A stretch of 64,000 bases of DNA from assembly GCA_030607875.1 (NCBI GenBank), contig JAUWJD010000002.1, positions 78,650 through 142,649 of the forward strand. Direction: 5' to 3'. A model generated the notes under the pieces. That model was not told where the DNA came from and searched no databases. It was given only the letters and a program-made list of their open reading frames with translations. This DNA comes from Chloroflexota bacterium (GTDB lineage Bacteria > Chloroflexota > Anaerolineae > UBA2200). The stretch's first letter is position 1. Each line of letters opens with the position of its first letter. Shown here one piece after another: positions 7,113-15,960 of the stretch. The translations under genes and the position numbers were made by a program.

Positions 7113-8648
7113 CTACTTCGCCTGCGGTCCGCTCCCATCCGACGGGGCACCCGAGATCACGATGTCCCCACACCGCGCAAAGTTGGTCGCCAAGAGTGAA
7201 AAGTCACTGATGTTGACAATCCCATCCTCGTTGAAATCGGCCCGTGCGTCGGAGCTCAGAAACACAATCCGCAAAACAGAAAAGTCGAGGATGTTCACAC
7301 AGTTGTCACCATTGACATCGCCCTCTACCAACTCGCCCATGTCAATGGCATTGACGCCCAAGACCAGGGTATGGCCACGCCGGATGTTGCCCAAGGTGTG
7401 CGTGTTCTTCACTACAATGTCGCACGTGCCCGGCATCAGTCCTGTGAGAGAGAATCTCCCCGATTCATCGCAAATCACTTGATGCGGTGTGCCGCAAACG
7501 GTCACCGTCAGAGGAACCGACCACCTTGGGTCGGGTGCCGGCTGGTCCGGACGCTGCAGAGTCACCTTGCCCTGAATAGCGGTGCAAGGTGGGAGCGCGC
7601 TGGTGTACTCTCTGAAATTGATGCCGTGCTCCGTGATCACCCCAGGATACACTGGATACCGGTAGTCGAACAATGGCCCATTGTACCCTTTGCCCGTCTG
7701 GAAATCATAGGTTTGCTCATTCAGGCTGTACCACAGCCAGCGCTGCACCAGACGATTCTCATCAGCGGGGCAGCCTAGATCACCATCTCGAGCTGCCAGA
7801 AGATAGTCGAAGGTTGCATCCATGTACGCATTCACCCGTTCCGGCGTGAACCCGTATTCCACGGGCATCAATACCCCGTACTCGCTGATGATCAGCGGCT
7901 TGTTCCGCTCACCCCGATCCCGCAGCCACGTGCGAAAGTCCACAATCAGCTGCTGGAAAATCTCGATGTTGTCGTTGTCCTGTACAGTGTACAGGCGTCC
8001 GCTGGTCGCATCCAGTCCACACGGTATCTCACAGCCCCACGAACCTTGCAGTTCTTGCAGAATTTGGATGTGGATGTTCCACACGTCCACCGGCATGTCC
8101 CGGCCATAGGTGGCCTGATAGTGATTCAGCACCCGATCCAGCCACTCCAGACGCAGCGGCGTGGGCTCGACCACACCACCAATGGCAATCTGCGCTGTCG
8201 GATCTCGCCCCTTGATGAATTCGTACAACTGCTGATACACGCCGGCATACTGCTCAGGAGTGTTGTTGCTTTGCCAGATGCATTCCGGCTCGTTGCCAAT
8301 CATCCACACAGACCCTGGGTTGGCGTCAACCATAGGTCCCAATTGAGCTAGAGATGGCGAGAAGGTACCCTGGCTGACCCAGATGAGCTGCGCATAGTCG
8401 ATGCCATTCGGGCGAGGGGGATTGAGGCTGACCCCCCAGTCCGAATACCAGGCGACACGTAGGGAAGCAACGTCGTAGTCTGTGATCGCACCGAAATCCG
8501 GCTGCAAGCCCACGCCAAAACGATCCGTCGGACACGGATACAGCGGACCTTGAGCATGCATTGTTGACGATAGCGATAGCAATATCAAGAGCAACAGACA
8601 GACCCGGACGCGCCAGCAAGGGCCTCGCCTCTGTTCCTTTGTCAACAT
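7113..8648 (-). CDS. Secreted glycoside-hydrolase-like protein with type I dockerin
   Basis: 511 aa. Signal peptide (residues 1-33), then a TIM-barrel glycosidase-like domain (about 40-350) with NE at VWMIGNEPE (E120, candidate acid/base) and a later Glu in IISEYGVL (E256, candidate nucleophile), as in clan GH-A enzymes. A beta-sandwich segment with CarboxypepD-like features (about 360-440) follows. Last is a dockerin-like pair: GDVNGDNCVNILDFSVL and DFNEDGIVNISDFSLL (about 445-495), each a calcium-binding loop plus helix. Dockerins normally plug into cohesins; no cohesin is encoded here. GGGGGAG precedes ATG 8648. Confidence 0.82.
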   Translation of the reverse strand: MLTKEQRRGPCWRVRVCLLLLILLSLSSTMHAQGPLYPCPTDRFGVGLQPDFGAITDYDVASLRVAWYSDWGVSLNPPRPNGIDYAQLIWVSQGTFSPSLAQLGPMVDANPGSVWMIGNEPECIWQSNNTPEQYAGVYQQLYEFIKGRDPTAQIAIGGVVEPTPLRLEWLDRVLNHYQATYGRDMPVDVWNIHIQILQELQGSWGCEIPCGLDATSGRLYTVQDNDNIEIFQQLIVDFRTWLRDRGERNKPLIISEYGVLMPVEYGFTPERVNAYMDATFDYLLAARDGDLGCPADENRLVQRWLWYSLNEQTYDFQTGKGYNGPLFDYRYPVYPGVITEHGINFREYTSALPPCTAIQGKVTLQRPDQPAPDPRWSVPLTVTVCGTPHQVICDESGRFSLTGLMPGTCDIVVKNTHTLGNIRRGHTLVLGVNAIDMGELVEGDVNGDNCVNILDFSVLRIVFLSSDARADFNEDGIVNISDFSLLATNFARCGDIVISGAPSDGSGPQAK

Positions 8649-8746
8649 CGCTCCCCCAGCTTCTCCAAACGACCAAACTGACCGAGCAGCAACCCGTTTC
8701 CCCTGTCAAAAACACCACTAAAGGCCCGCAAGCTGCAGGTAATGAC

Positions 8747-8775
8747 ATTATACCATTATTCGAGCCATCCAACAA
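8747..8775 (-). promoter_or_regulatory. Promoter of the dockerin glycosidase
   Basis: Minus strand TTGTTG, 17-base spacer, consensus TATAAT, about 100 bases before the start at 8648. The rest of 8649-9010 shows no gene. Confidence 0.6.
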
Positions 8776-9010
8776 CTTACGATGTCCAGAGCCCTCCTCA
8801 GTTCCAGAACCTCAGACACCTGCTGCTTCCCAGCCAGACATGGAGTTTGGCACAGGAGCTGCGACCTGCTACACTTCCTGCCCAGGGACCTTCTCGACGG
8901 CGCTTCAGCAGACTGGCCACAGGGCTGTGCAACACAAAGGTGCACACAATGCCAGGACAATGGGCAGGCCAAAGTCTGAACCGCTACACCACAATAAAGA
9001 GGACCTGGGC

Positions 9011-9819
9011 GTGAGGAGAGTATCATTGGTTGCCATCGACCTGGATGGCACACTGCTGACCAGCGAAAAACTCGTGGCCCCCGAAGGCGCTCGTCTGATC
9101 AAGCAGGCTGTCCAGAGTGGCATCCACGTGGTCTTGGCGACAACCCGCAATCCACACACCGTTCAATCGTTTTGTCGGTTGCTGGGAATCAGCACTCTGA
9201 TGATCTGCACCAATGGAGCCCAGGTGTGGGGCTCGCCAGCCGGCCCAGTCTGGGCGCACCATTTCCTTCCCCCGGAGATTGCCCTGGCCATAGCCCAGTT
9301 GGCGGACAGGCACGATTGGGAGCTGAGCATCACCGTTGGCTCAATGACCTATTGGCGGCAGCGGCCTGGGCAGGCACTCTGGCCAATTGGACCCAACAGG
9401 CTCGTTGTAGTGAGGAACGCAGACGCTGTCACAGGTGACGTGGTGCGCATCCTGGCCCCCAACCCGAAGCCATTGACAGCGTACGATCGCTCTGCCAATC
9501 GAGATTCCCTGGCCAATGCTTCACCGAGACCTTCTACCGGCCCGATAGCTCAGTAAACTCACTGGGAGTCTTTGCCCCACGAGCAAACAAGGGAACAGCC
9601 CTGGCTCTCGTGCTCGACCGGATGGGTATCGCGCCGGAGCAAGTCACAGCCATCGGGGACAACATCAACGATCTGGCGATGCTTGCCCATGCTCGGGACT
9701 GCATCGCGATGGGCAACGCTCCAGATGAAGTGAAGCAAAGAGCGACTGCCGTAGCTCCGGCCAACGACGAAGAGGGAGTCGCCTGGGCTCTGCAGAGGTT
9801 TGTCCTTGGCCAATCATAA
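9011..9819 (+). pseudogene. HAD-family (Cof-type) phosphatase, frameshifted
   Basis: From GTG 9011 (AGAGGA upstream) the frame gives VAIDLDGTLLTSEKLVAPEG, the HAD motif I (DxDGT), then motif II and the Cof-type cap up to about residue 150. The reading is lost near 9465-9485 and ends at 9556. The remaining C-terminus is in another frame: PRANKGTALALVLDRMGI, AIGDNINDLAML (HAD motif IV, GDxxND) and AMGNA. A single indel explains this. Cof-type HADs dephosphorylate sugar phosphates or flavin intermediates. It is either a recent pseudogene or an assembly error. Confidence 0.8.
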
Positions 9820-9837
9820 TCAGAGGTGAAACTGCAT

Positions 9838-10620
9838 ATGACAAAGGTTATCGCCCCGAACTGGTGGCGTGACCCAAGATGCCACTTCGGCAAGCTGACG
9901 AAAGATAGCCCCCTGCTCACCCAACGCCAAGACCTCCAGCCGACCATAGAATTCATCGTTACCGAACTAGCTCTGCCGGCCGGCGCGAGAATACTCGATC
10001 TGTGCTGCGGCCCGGGCCGATACTGCATTGAACTGGCACACCGAGGCTTTGCTGTAGTTGGCATAGATCTGAACGAGCGCTATGTCGCCCTGGCCAGCCA
10101 AGTCGCCGAGCAGGACGGAGTTCGAGCCCAATTCCTGGCCGGCGATATGCGTGAAATCCCGTTCGTTGACCATTTCGATGCCGTAATCAACGTCGGCACT
10201 TCTTTCGGCTTCTTTGCCGACCAAGCAGACGATCAGCGGGCCATCCACGCCGTAGCCAGGGCACTCAAGCCAGGGGGCACATTCCTGCTGGAGATGGCCA
10301 ACCGCGACTACTACCTGAAGAACTTTCAGCGCAAAGACTGGCGCACGCTCAAAGACAGCAGCGTGATCACAGTGCGCAGGGAGTTTGATTATACCCGCAG
10401 TCGCATGAACGTCACCTTCGAGCGCTTTGGCAAAGGGCAGGTAAAGGAACAGTGGGCTCATTCCTGGCGGGCATACACCCTGGCCGAGATAGTGGCCGTG
10501 CTGGAGCGGAGCGGCCTCGTCCTGTCCCGCGTCTTTGGGAACTGGCAGCGCGCTGAATACAGCGTTGACTCCAGCAGAATGGTCGTCATCAGCAAAAAGC
10601 GTGCGGCTGTGTCGGCCTGA
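9838..10620 (+). CDS. SAM-dependent methyltransferase
   Basis: 260 aa class I methyltransferase. Motif I is ILDLCCGPGRYCIELA, followed by VVGIDLNERYVALA, AGDMREIPF and ALKPGGTFLLEMANRDYY. The substrate is unknown. ATG 9838 follows AGAGGTG at 9822-9828 by nine bases; a GTG four codons upstream lies inside that site and is less likely. It begins 18 bases after the HAD gene. Confidence 0.87.
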   Translation: MTKVIAPNWWRDPRCHFGKLTKDSPLLTQRQDLQPTIEFIVTELALPAGARILDLCCGPGRYCIELAHRGFAVVGIDLNERYVALASQVAEQDGVRAQFLAGDMREIPFVDHFDAVINVGTSFGFFADQADDQRAIHAVARALKPGGTFLLEMANRDYYLKNFQRKDWRTLKDSSVITVRREFDYTRSRMNVTFERFGKGQVKEQWAHSWRAYTLAEIVAVLERSGLVLSRVFGNWQRAEYSVDSSRMVVISKKRAAVSA

Positions 10621-10801
10621 CGCCAGGTGCCCCCATTGCACAATGCGCAGCGTGACTCATCGTCGCCCTGCCCCCTTCCCATCTCAGGTTCCGGGAGAGG
10701 AAGGGAGTTGCGGGACGCTCCGCAGCCCCGCCTAACTGGTGGCGGGGGTGAGGGCTACAAAGCCTGTCTTGAACTGGCACAATCACTGAGGAGACGAATG
10801 C

Positions 10802-11692
10802 ATGACCACACTGACCATTGCCCTGCTGCAAATGACGCCCTGCGGCACCGACCAGAGCGCGAACCTGGCCAAAGGAGAGGCGTTCTGCCGGCGTGCCGCC
10901 GCGATGAGTGCAGACATTGCTCTCTTCCCAGAGATGTGGAACATCGGATATGCATCCTATGACCCTGCTGAGCCAAGAGCACGCGAAAGGTGGCAGGCAC
11001 AGGCCATCTATCCACACAGCAACTTTGTCGCTCATTTCGGCGATCTGGCCAAAGAACTGAACATGGCCATTGCCCTCACCTACCTCGAAAGGTGGGAGGG
11101 CGCTCCGCGCAACTCGGTGTCTCTGATCGACCGTCACGGTGCAATCGTGCTGACCTACGCCAAGGTCCACACCTGCGACTTTGACGAACCGGAGAATGCT
11201 TGCACTCCGGGAGACGACTTTTACGTCTGCACACTGGACACTGCGCAGGGAGAAGTCAAAATCGGCGCGATGATCTGTTTCGACCGCGAGTTCCCTGAAA
11301 GCGCCCGCATCCTGATGCTCAAGGGGGCAGAAATCATCCTCACTCCCAATGCGTGCACGCTGGAGGATTCCCGCATCGGCCAGTTCCGCGCACGAGCCTT
11401 TGAGAACATGGTGGGGGTGGCGATGGCTAACTACGCCGCGCCGCAGGAGAACGGGCACTCGGTGGCTTTCGACGCTCTGGCCTTTGATGAAGCTGGTGAA
11501 GCCTGGGACCCACTGATCATCGAAGCTGGGCAGAGCGAGAGGATCTACCTTGCCAAATTCGACCTGGATCGAATCCGAGACTGGCGACAGCGTGAGGTGT
11601 GGGGCAACGCCTTCCGCAAGCCGCATCGCTATCGCCCACTAACCTCGCTGGACGTCGAGCCACCCTTCATCAGGAAGAATGCCAGGCGCTAG
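10802..11692 (+). CDS. Carbon-nitrogen hydrolase (nitrilase superfamily)
   Basis: 296 aa amidase-type enzyme with the full Glu-Lys-Cys triad: Glu in ALFPEMWN (about residue 44), Lys in TYAKVHTCDF and Cys in IGAMICFDREFPES. Such enzymes hydrolyse small amides or N-carbamoyl compounds in the cytosol. The start has GAGGAG upstream. The preceding 180 bases contain low-complexity intergenic sequence and no gene. Confidence 0.88.
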   Translation: MTTLTIALLQMTPCGTDQSANLAKGEAFCRRAAAMSADIALFPEMWNIGYASYDPAEPRARERWQAQAIYPHSNFVAHFGDLAKELNMAIALTYLERWEGAPRNSVSLIDRHGAIVLTYAKVHTCDFDEPENACTPGDDFYVCTLDTAQGEVKIGAMICFDREFPESARILMLKGAEIILTPNACTLEDSRIGQFRARAFENMVGVAMANYAAPQENGHSVAFDALAFDEAGEAWDPLIIEAGQSERIYLAKFDLDRIRDWRQREVWGNAFRKPHRYRPLTSLDVEPPFIRKNARR

Positions 11693-11770
11693 CAATCCGA
11701 GCGAGCTGCCAGATAGGCTGTCTGGCTGCCACACGCCGCATCCTACAATCATTCGCCAGGAGACAGGGGT

Positions 11771-12304
11771 ATCCATCTGATTGCTGTCAAACAACTGCCC
11801 AAAGAACAACTCTATCGACTCGGAGAGCTTGACCGATCGGAAAGGGTACGCCTCATCTACACGTACCACGATAGAGCCATGCATGCAGAGAGAGTAGACA
11901 TCCAAGTTCCACGCTGGAGCGACAACCAGGTCAGGAGATTTATCGAGAAATTGTCCCCAGAGCTGGACCAAGGCGGCGTGATGCTCGGCGCGCTGGACAA
12001 AGACCTGCTAGTGGGGATTGCCGTGCTTGGCAACAGGTTCATCGGTGAGAATCAAGGCCAGCTACAGTTGGCCTTCCTGCACGTGAGCAGCGGCTACCGC
12101 CGGCAGGGCGTCGCCGCCCACTTGCTGTCTGAGGTCTGCAGGTTGGCCACAGAAAGAGGTGCAAGCCAGCTCTACATCTCCGCTACCGAGTCGGAGTCAG
12201 CGGTGGGTTTCTACCTCAGCCAGGGCGCCAAGCTGGCAGAGAAGGTGGACAAGGAGCTGTACGCTCTGGAACCAGAGGACATCCACCTGACCTTGGATCT
12301 ATGA
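11771..12304 (+). CDS. GNAT-family acetyltransferase without a standard start codon
   Basis: GNAT fold: the acetyl-CoA loop is SSGYRRQGVAAHLLSE, and the end is SESAVGFYLSQGAKL. The first ATG in frame (11879) would delete the family's N-terminal strand and helix. Coding-like sequence continues upstream as IAVKQLPKEQLYRLGELDRS, yet there is no ATG, GTG or TTG between the upstream stop (11714) and 11879. AGGAGA at 11757-11762 is spaced eight bases from an ATC at 11771; ATT 11780 or CTG 11777 are alternatives. Either a rare start is used or the start was lost by mutation. Confidence 0.7.
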   Translation: MHLIAVKQLPKEQLYRLGELDRSERVRLIYTYHDRAMHAERVDIQVPRWSDNQVRRFIEKLSPELDQGGVMLGALDKDLLVGIAVLGNRFIGENQGQLQLAFLHVSSGYRRQGVAAHLLSEVCRLATERGASQLYISATESESAVGFYLSQGAKLAEKVDKELYALEPEDIHLTLDL

Positions 12305-12497
12305 GGAGGAAAGCCCCCAGCGCATAGCGCCCTGGGCCTCCCCCGGCATCCAGGACTTGGCCACTCGGCGGCAGGTGCTTGCGCAGGCAACGCATCGTCA
12401 CCAGGAGCTCCAGTGAATGATACGGGTCCCTGACCAGACGCTCCCATTCTCGCTCGGGGTCCCGCTTGTATGCTTCAGCCACCGGATTCGCCGCCAT
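12305..12497 (-). pseudogene. Truncated methyltransferase (N-terminal remnant)
   Basis: From ATG 12497 the frame reads AANPVAEAYKRDPEREWERL and ends a few residues after motif I (VLDAGGGPGRYAL). All later methyltransferase motifs are missing, because the sequence runs into the 3' end of the GNAT gene on the other strand. The N-terminus resembles the intact methyltransferase at 25348-26199 (EWDRLARSP). It lies beside transposase debris, which suggests truncation by rearrangement. Confidence 0.7.
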
Positions 12498-12614
12498 GAT
12501 TCCTACCACCCTTTCCTCTGCCCCAGCGACTCCCTCTGGTCAGCGAGGTTGGACTGCGACACGCTTGACTCTAGCGGGACCAGGTCGGCGCACTGTCCCT
12601 GGACCATGATATAC

Positions 12615-13191
12615 TGGTCGCCATGCGAGCCAGGTCAAATCGGACGCCCGCGATTGAAAGGCAAGCGCCTGCGCAAGCTGACTCAAGTCCTGCAGGACGC
12701 CAAGACTGTTTGGACTACGCTGATCATAGCAAACTGGTATGGTGAAGGACGTCGTAAGGTAGTCATCGTTTCGGGCACAGCGGTTTGGTATCACACCGGC
12801 ATGCCGCCCGTGCCTATGCGCCGGGTACTGATTCGTGACCCCTGAGGCAAGCTCAAGCCCCAAGCCTTGTTGTGCACCGACCTGAAGGTCAAACCGCTGC
12901 AAATACTGCAGTGGTTCATGATGCGCTGGCGACTCAAAGTCACCTTCCAGGAAGTCAGAGCGCATCTCGGCACTGTTGGCTCATCGCTTGACATGTCGTG
13001 GCAAGCTGCCGGTTCGTCAAGCTGCTTGGTACGTCAAGCCGTTGCCAACCTTGTCTGATGCGTTGGCCGCCGTGCGCCATCAGTTGTGGCATCACCGGGA
13101 TTTCCATATGTCGCTACCGGATGCGCACATGGCAAAAATACCACGCTCGCTGCTGAAATGCTTCCTTGATGGCCTTTGTTACGCAGCTTGA
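12615..13191 (+). pseudogene. Degenerate IS701-like DDE transposase, C-terminal half
   Basis: Fragments match the C-terminal half of a DDE transposase that I place near the IS701 family: QIGRPRLKGKRLRKLTQV, NWYGEGRRKVVIVSGTAVWY, VLIRDP, then a TGA stop (12843-12845), LLCTDLKVKPLQILQW, VTFQEVRAHLGT, a frameshift near 12980, and AAWYVKPLPTLSDALAAVR, KIPRSLLKCFLDGLCYAA. One nonsense codon and one frameshift are visible and the N-terminal half is absent. No flanking inverted repeats were found. An old insertion remnant. Confidence 0.75.
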
Positions 13192-13253
13192 TGCGACAGA
13201 CTTGGATGAAGTCCAGCTCAATACCAATCTGTGAAATCTGCGCAATCTGTGGA

Positions 13254-14837
13254 TTACAGCCTGACCATCCTGGCAGAGCGGATGCTGGGCAAAGCTAATA
13301 CCTGTGCCAACACCTCGGGCGTCAATGGATCATCCAAACCCAACACCAGCAGGCCCGGCCCTCCGCGCTGCTGCCTTCCTACTTGCACAAAGTGGATGTT
13401 GACCCCCGCGTTCCCCAGCACGGTACCCATGCGGCCCAGTATCCCAGGCTGCTCGATGTGCTGACTGACCAGGAGCAAGCCACCCGCTACAAAGTCCAGC
13501 CAGTGTCCGTCGATCTGCACGATGTGTGGCTCAGCACGCAGAATCGTGCCTGCCAGAACGCGCTCTTGTGAATCCGTCCTGAGGCGAAGCTCGATCAGGT
13601 TTGCCCAACCTGCCGTGCTGCGCAGCGGTTCGTGACGCGCAGCGATGGCAATGCCACGCTCCTGGGCTACCATCTGCGCATTGATCCAGTTCACCGGCTC
13701 CTCCGAAGCACCGGCCAGCAAACCCACCAGCGCCGCAGACAAGATCAGGGTCACCCTTTGCGTGGCAACCTCGCCGGCGCACGCAACCTCAAGAGCCTCC
13801 AGGGGATTTCCACCTAACTGTGCATGGAGACTCCCCAATCGTTGTGCCAGGTCAAGATAGGGCCCCAATTGCTCCAGCTCATCTGCCGAAAGCGAGGGGG
13901 CGTTCACCGGGTATCGCGGAATGCGGCCTGCCAGCACGTCCAGTACCTGCTGGGCCACTTCGACAGCCGTATCACGCTGCGCTTCGGCAGTCGATCCCGC
14001 CAGATGCGGCGTGAGCACGGCGTTGTCACAGCGCAGCAGAGGGTGATCCGAAGGAAGCGGTTCCTCGGCGAATACATCGAGAGCAGCACCAGCCAGGCGG
14101 CCCTCTAGCAGTGCCTCCGCCAACGCCTGCTCATCCAGCAGACTGCCTCGAGCACAGTTGATCAAGTATGCCGATGATTTCATCAGGGCCAGGTCACGAC
14201 GACCGAGCATCCCGCGGGTGTGCTCACTCTCAGGGAGGTGCAAAGAGACGAAATCCGAGGTGCGCAGCAGTTCTTCCCACGACACCCACTGTACGCCAAA
14301 CTGCACCGCACGGTCCGGTGTCACAAAAGGATCATAGGCGATCACCTCCATTTCCAGTCCCCGAGCGCGGCGCGCTACCGCCGTGCCCACGCGGCCCAGG
14401 CCCACGAGACCCAACCCCTTACCTCGGACTTGCACGCCTTGACAGCATTGTTTTTCCCAGCAGCCCCGACGAAGCGCGGAATCGGCACGAGGGATGTGGC
14501 GCACTAACGCCAATAACATGCCCAGCGTGTGCTCCGCCACGGACACCGTATTGCCGTAAGGCGCATTGACCACCACGATGCCCCTGCGGGTAGCCGCGTC
14601 CAGGTCAACATTGTCTACACCCGTTCCCGCCCGTCCGACGACGATCAGGCGCGAAGCAACGGAAAAGACTTCTTCGGTCACCCGTGTCTTGCTGCGGATA
14701 ATCAAACCTTCATAAGAACCCACAGCAGATGCCAGAGCGGATGGCACCAGCCCGGTCTGCACGTCAACTTCAGCTTCCTGACGGAGCAGTTGCAGCCCCT
14801 CTTGCGCTATGGATTCAGTCACCAGGATTCTGGGCAT
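13254..14837 (-). CDS. serA: D-3-phosphoglycerate dehydrogenase (SerA, long form)
   Basis: 527 aa, the length of the four-domain form. It oxidises 3-phosphoglycerate with NAD+ in the first step of serine synthesis. The Rossmann motif is GLVGLGRVGTAVARRA. The catalytic Arg is in INCARGSLLDEQAL, Glu in FAEEPLPSDHPLL and His in LTPHLAGST. The intervening ASB domain (about 325-450) and a C-terminal ACT domain (IEQPGILGRMGTVLGNAGVN) suggest allosteric control by serine. ATG 14837 has GGAGG at close spacing and follows the aminotransferase by 18 bases. Last gene of the T-box-headed block. Confidence 0.95.
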   Translation of the reverse strand: MPRILVTESIAQEGLQLLRQEAEVDVQTGLVPSALASAVGSYEGLIIRSKTRVTEEVFSVASRLIVVGRAGTGVDNVDLDAATRRGIVVVNAPYGNTVSVAEHTLGMLLALVRHIPRADSALRRGCWEKQCCQGVQVRGKGLGLVGLGRVGTAVARRARGLEMEVIAYDPFVTPDRAVQFGVQWVSWEELLRTSDFVSLHLPESEHTRGMLGRRDLALMKSSAYLINCARGSLLDEQALAEALLEGRLAGAALDVFAEEPLPSDHPLLRCDNAVLTPHLAGSTAEAQRDTAVEVAQQVLDVLAGRIPRYPVNAPSLSADELEQLGPYLDLAQRLGSLHAQLGGNPLEALEVACAGEVATQRVTLILSAALVGLLAGASEEPVNWINAQMVAQERGIAIAARHEPLRSTAGWANLIELRLRTDSQERVLAGTILRAEPHIVQIDGHWLDFVAGGLLLVSQHIEQPGILGRMGTVLGNAGVNIHFVQVGRQQRGGPGLLVLGLDDPLTPEVLAQVLALPSIRSARMVRL

Positions 14838-14855
14838 AGCATCCTCCTGATACAT

Positions 14856-15935
14856 CTACTGCTGGAGCACGGAGCGTAGCGCTTTGAGCATGTGGTCAAC
14901 GTCCTCCATGCTACAATAGCCCATGTGGGCGATACGCAACAACTTCTCCTTGAGTGCTCCCTGCCCTGTGGCGACAACCACGCCATGCTCGACCACGAGC
15001 CGCTGCTGCACCACAGTCGCCAACATCTCATGCGGCACGTATGTTGCCGTCACCGTCGGGGAGGCCACTGCTTCACCAGCGAATAGGCGCAAACCCAATG
15101 CTTTCAGTCCAGCTCGCAGGTGCTCGGCAAGGCGATGATGCCGCACAACGATGGCTGGCAGCCCTTCCTCGGCCATGGACGCCAGTGATGCGCGCAGGGC
15201 ATAGAGGGTAGACACCGCAGGCGTGAAGGGAGTCTGACCCTTGGCAGCGTACCTCCGCACCGAATCGAGATCCCAGTAGAATCGCGGGCAGCGGGCCTGG
15301 GCCCCGAACTCCCAGGCCCGTGCGCTGACCCCGATAAAGGCCAACCCGGGCGGTGCCATCCACGCCTTTTGCGAAGCTGAGATGACCAGGTCACAGCCCC
15401 ATTTGTCCATGGGCAGTTCCACCGCACCCAGTGAACTGACCGCATCCACCAGCCACAGCGGGCGGCTTGTCCCCAGGGAACGCAGCACGCTCGCCAGGGG
15501 CGCCAGGTCATTGAGAACACCAGTTGACGTCTCATTGTGCGTCGTGAGCAGCACACGGGTGTCGGGATAGCGACGCAAGGCCTGCCCCACCGCATCCGCG
15601 TTCAGTGCCTGTCCCCAGGGGAAGTCAAGTTGCTGGACGTTGGCCCCGAACGCGCGAGCGATGTCTGCAAAGCGCTGGCCGAAAACCCCGCAAGAGACCG
15701 CCAGGACGCAATCGCCCGGAGATAGCACGTTGACCAGAGCTGCCTCCAGGCCGCCGGTTCCTGAGCCAGTCAGCACGAATACATCGCCCTTCGTCTGCAA
15801 GAACCGGCGGAGCTGACGCGTCACTTCATCTAGCAAGGCCGCGAACTCAGCACCCCGATGGCTGATCATGTCCTGGCCCAGTGCCTGCTGCACTTGCGGT
15901 GGCAAAGGTGTCGGTCCAGGAATGCGTAGGTTCAT
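14856..15935 (-). CDS. Class V aminotransferase (serine-pyruvate/alanine-glyoxylate type)
   Basis: 359 aa PLP enzyme. The Schiff-base Lys lies in ISASQKAWMAPPGLAF, with LTGSGTGGLEAALVNVLSPG and LVDAVSSLGAVELPMD as supporting motifs. Family members transaminate serine, alanine or glyoxylate, and in several lineages this type replaces SerC as phosphoserine aminotransferase when encoded beside serA. That role is inferred here from the neighbour. ATG 15935 is preceded by AGAGGA; the longer reading from 15968 overlaps trpB2 and lacks a ribosome site. Confidence 0.87.
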   Translation of the reverse strand: MNLRIPGPTPLPPQVQQALGQDMISHRGAEFAALLDEVTRQLRRFLQTKGDVFVLTGSGTGGLEAALVNVLSPGDCVLAVSCGVFGQRFADIARAFGANVQQLDFPWGQALNADAVGQALRRYPDTRVLLTTHNETSTGVLNDLAPLASVLRSLGTSRPLWLVDAVSSLGAVELPMDKWGCDLVISASQKAWMAPPGLAFIGVSARAWEFGAQARCPRFYWDLDSVRRYAAKGQTPFTPAVSTLYALRASLASMAEEGLPAIVVRHHRLAEHLRAGLKALGLRLFAGEAVASPTVTATYVPHEMLATVVQQRLVVEHGVVVATGQGALKEKLLRIAHMGYCSMEDVDHMLKALRSVLQQ

Positions 15936-15960
15936 CGCGTTCCTCTGCCTGCCGTGCTGG

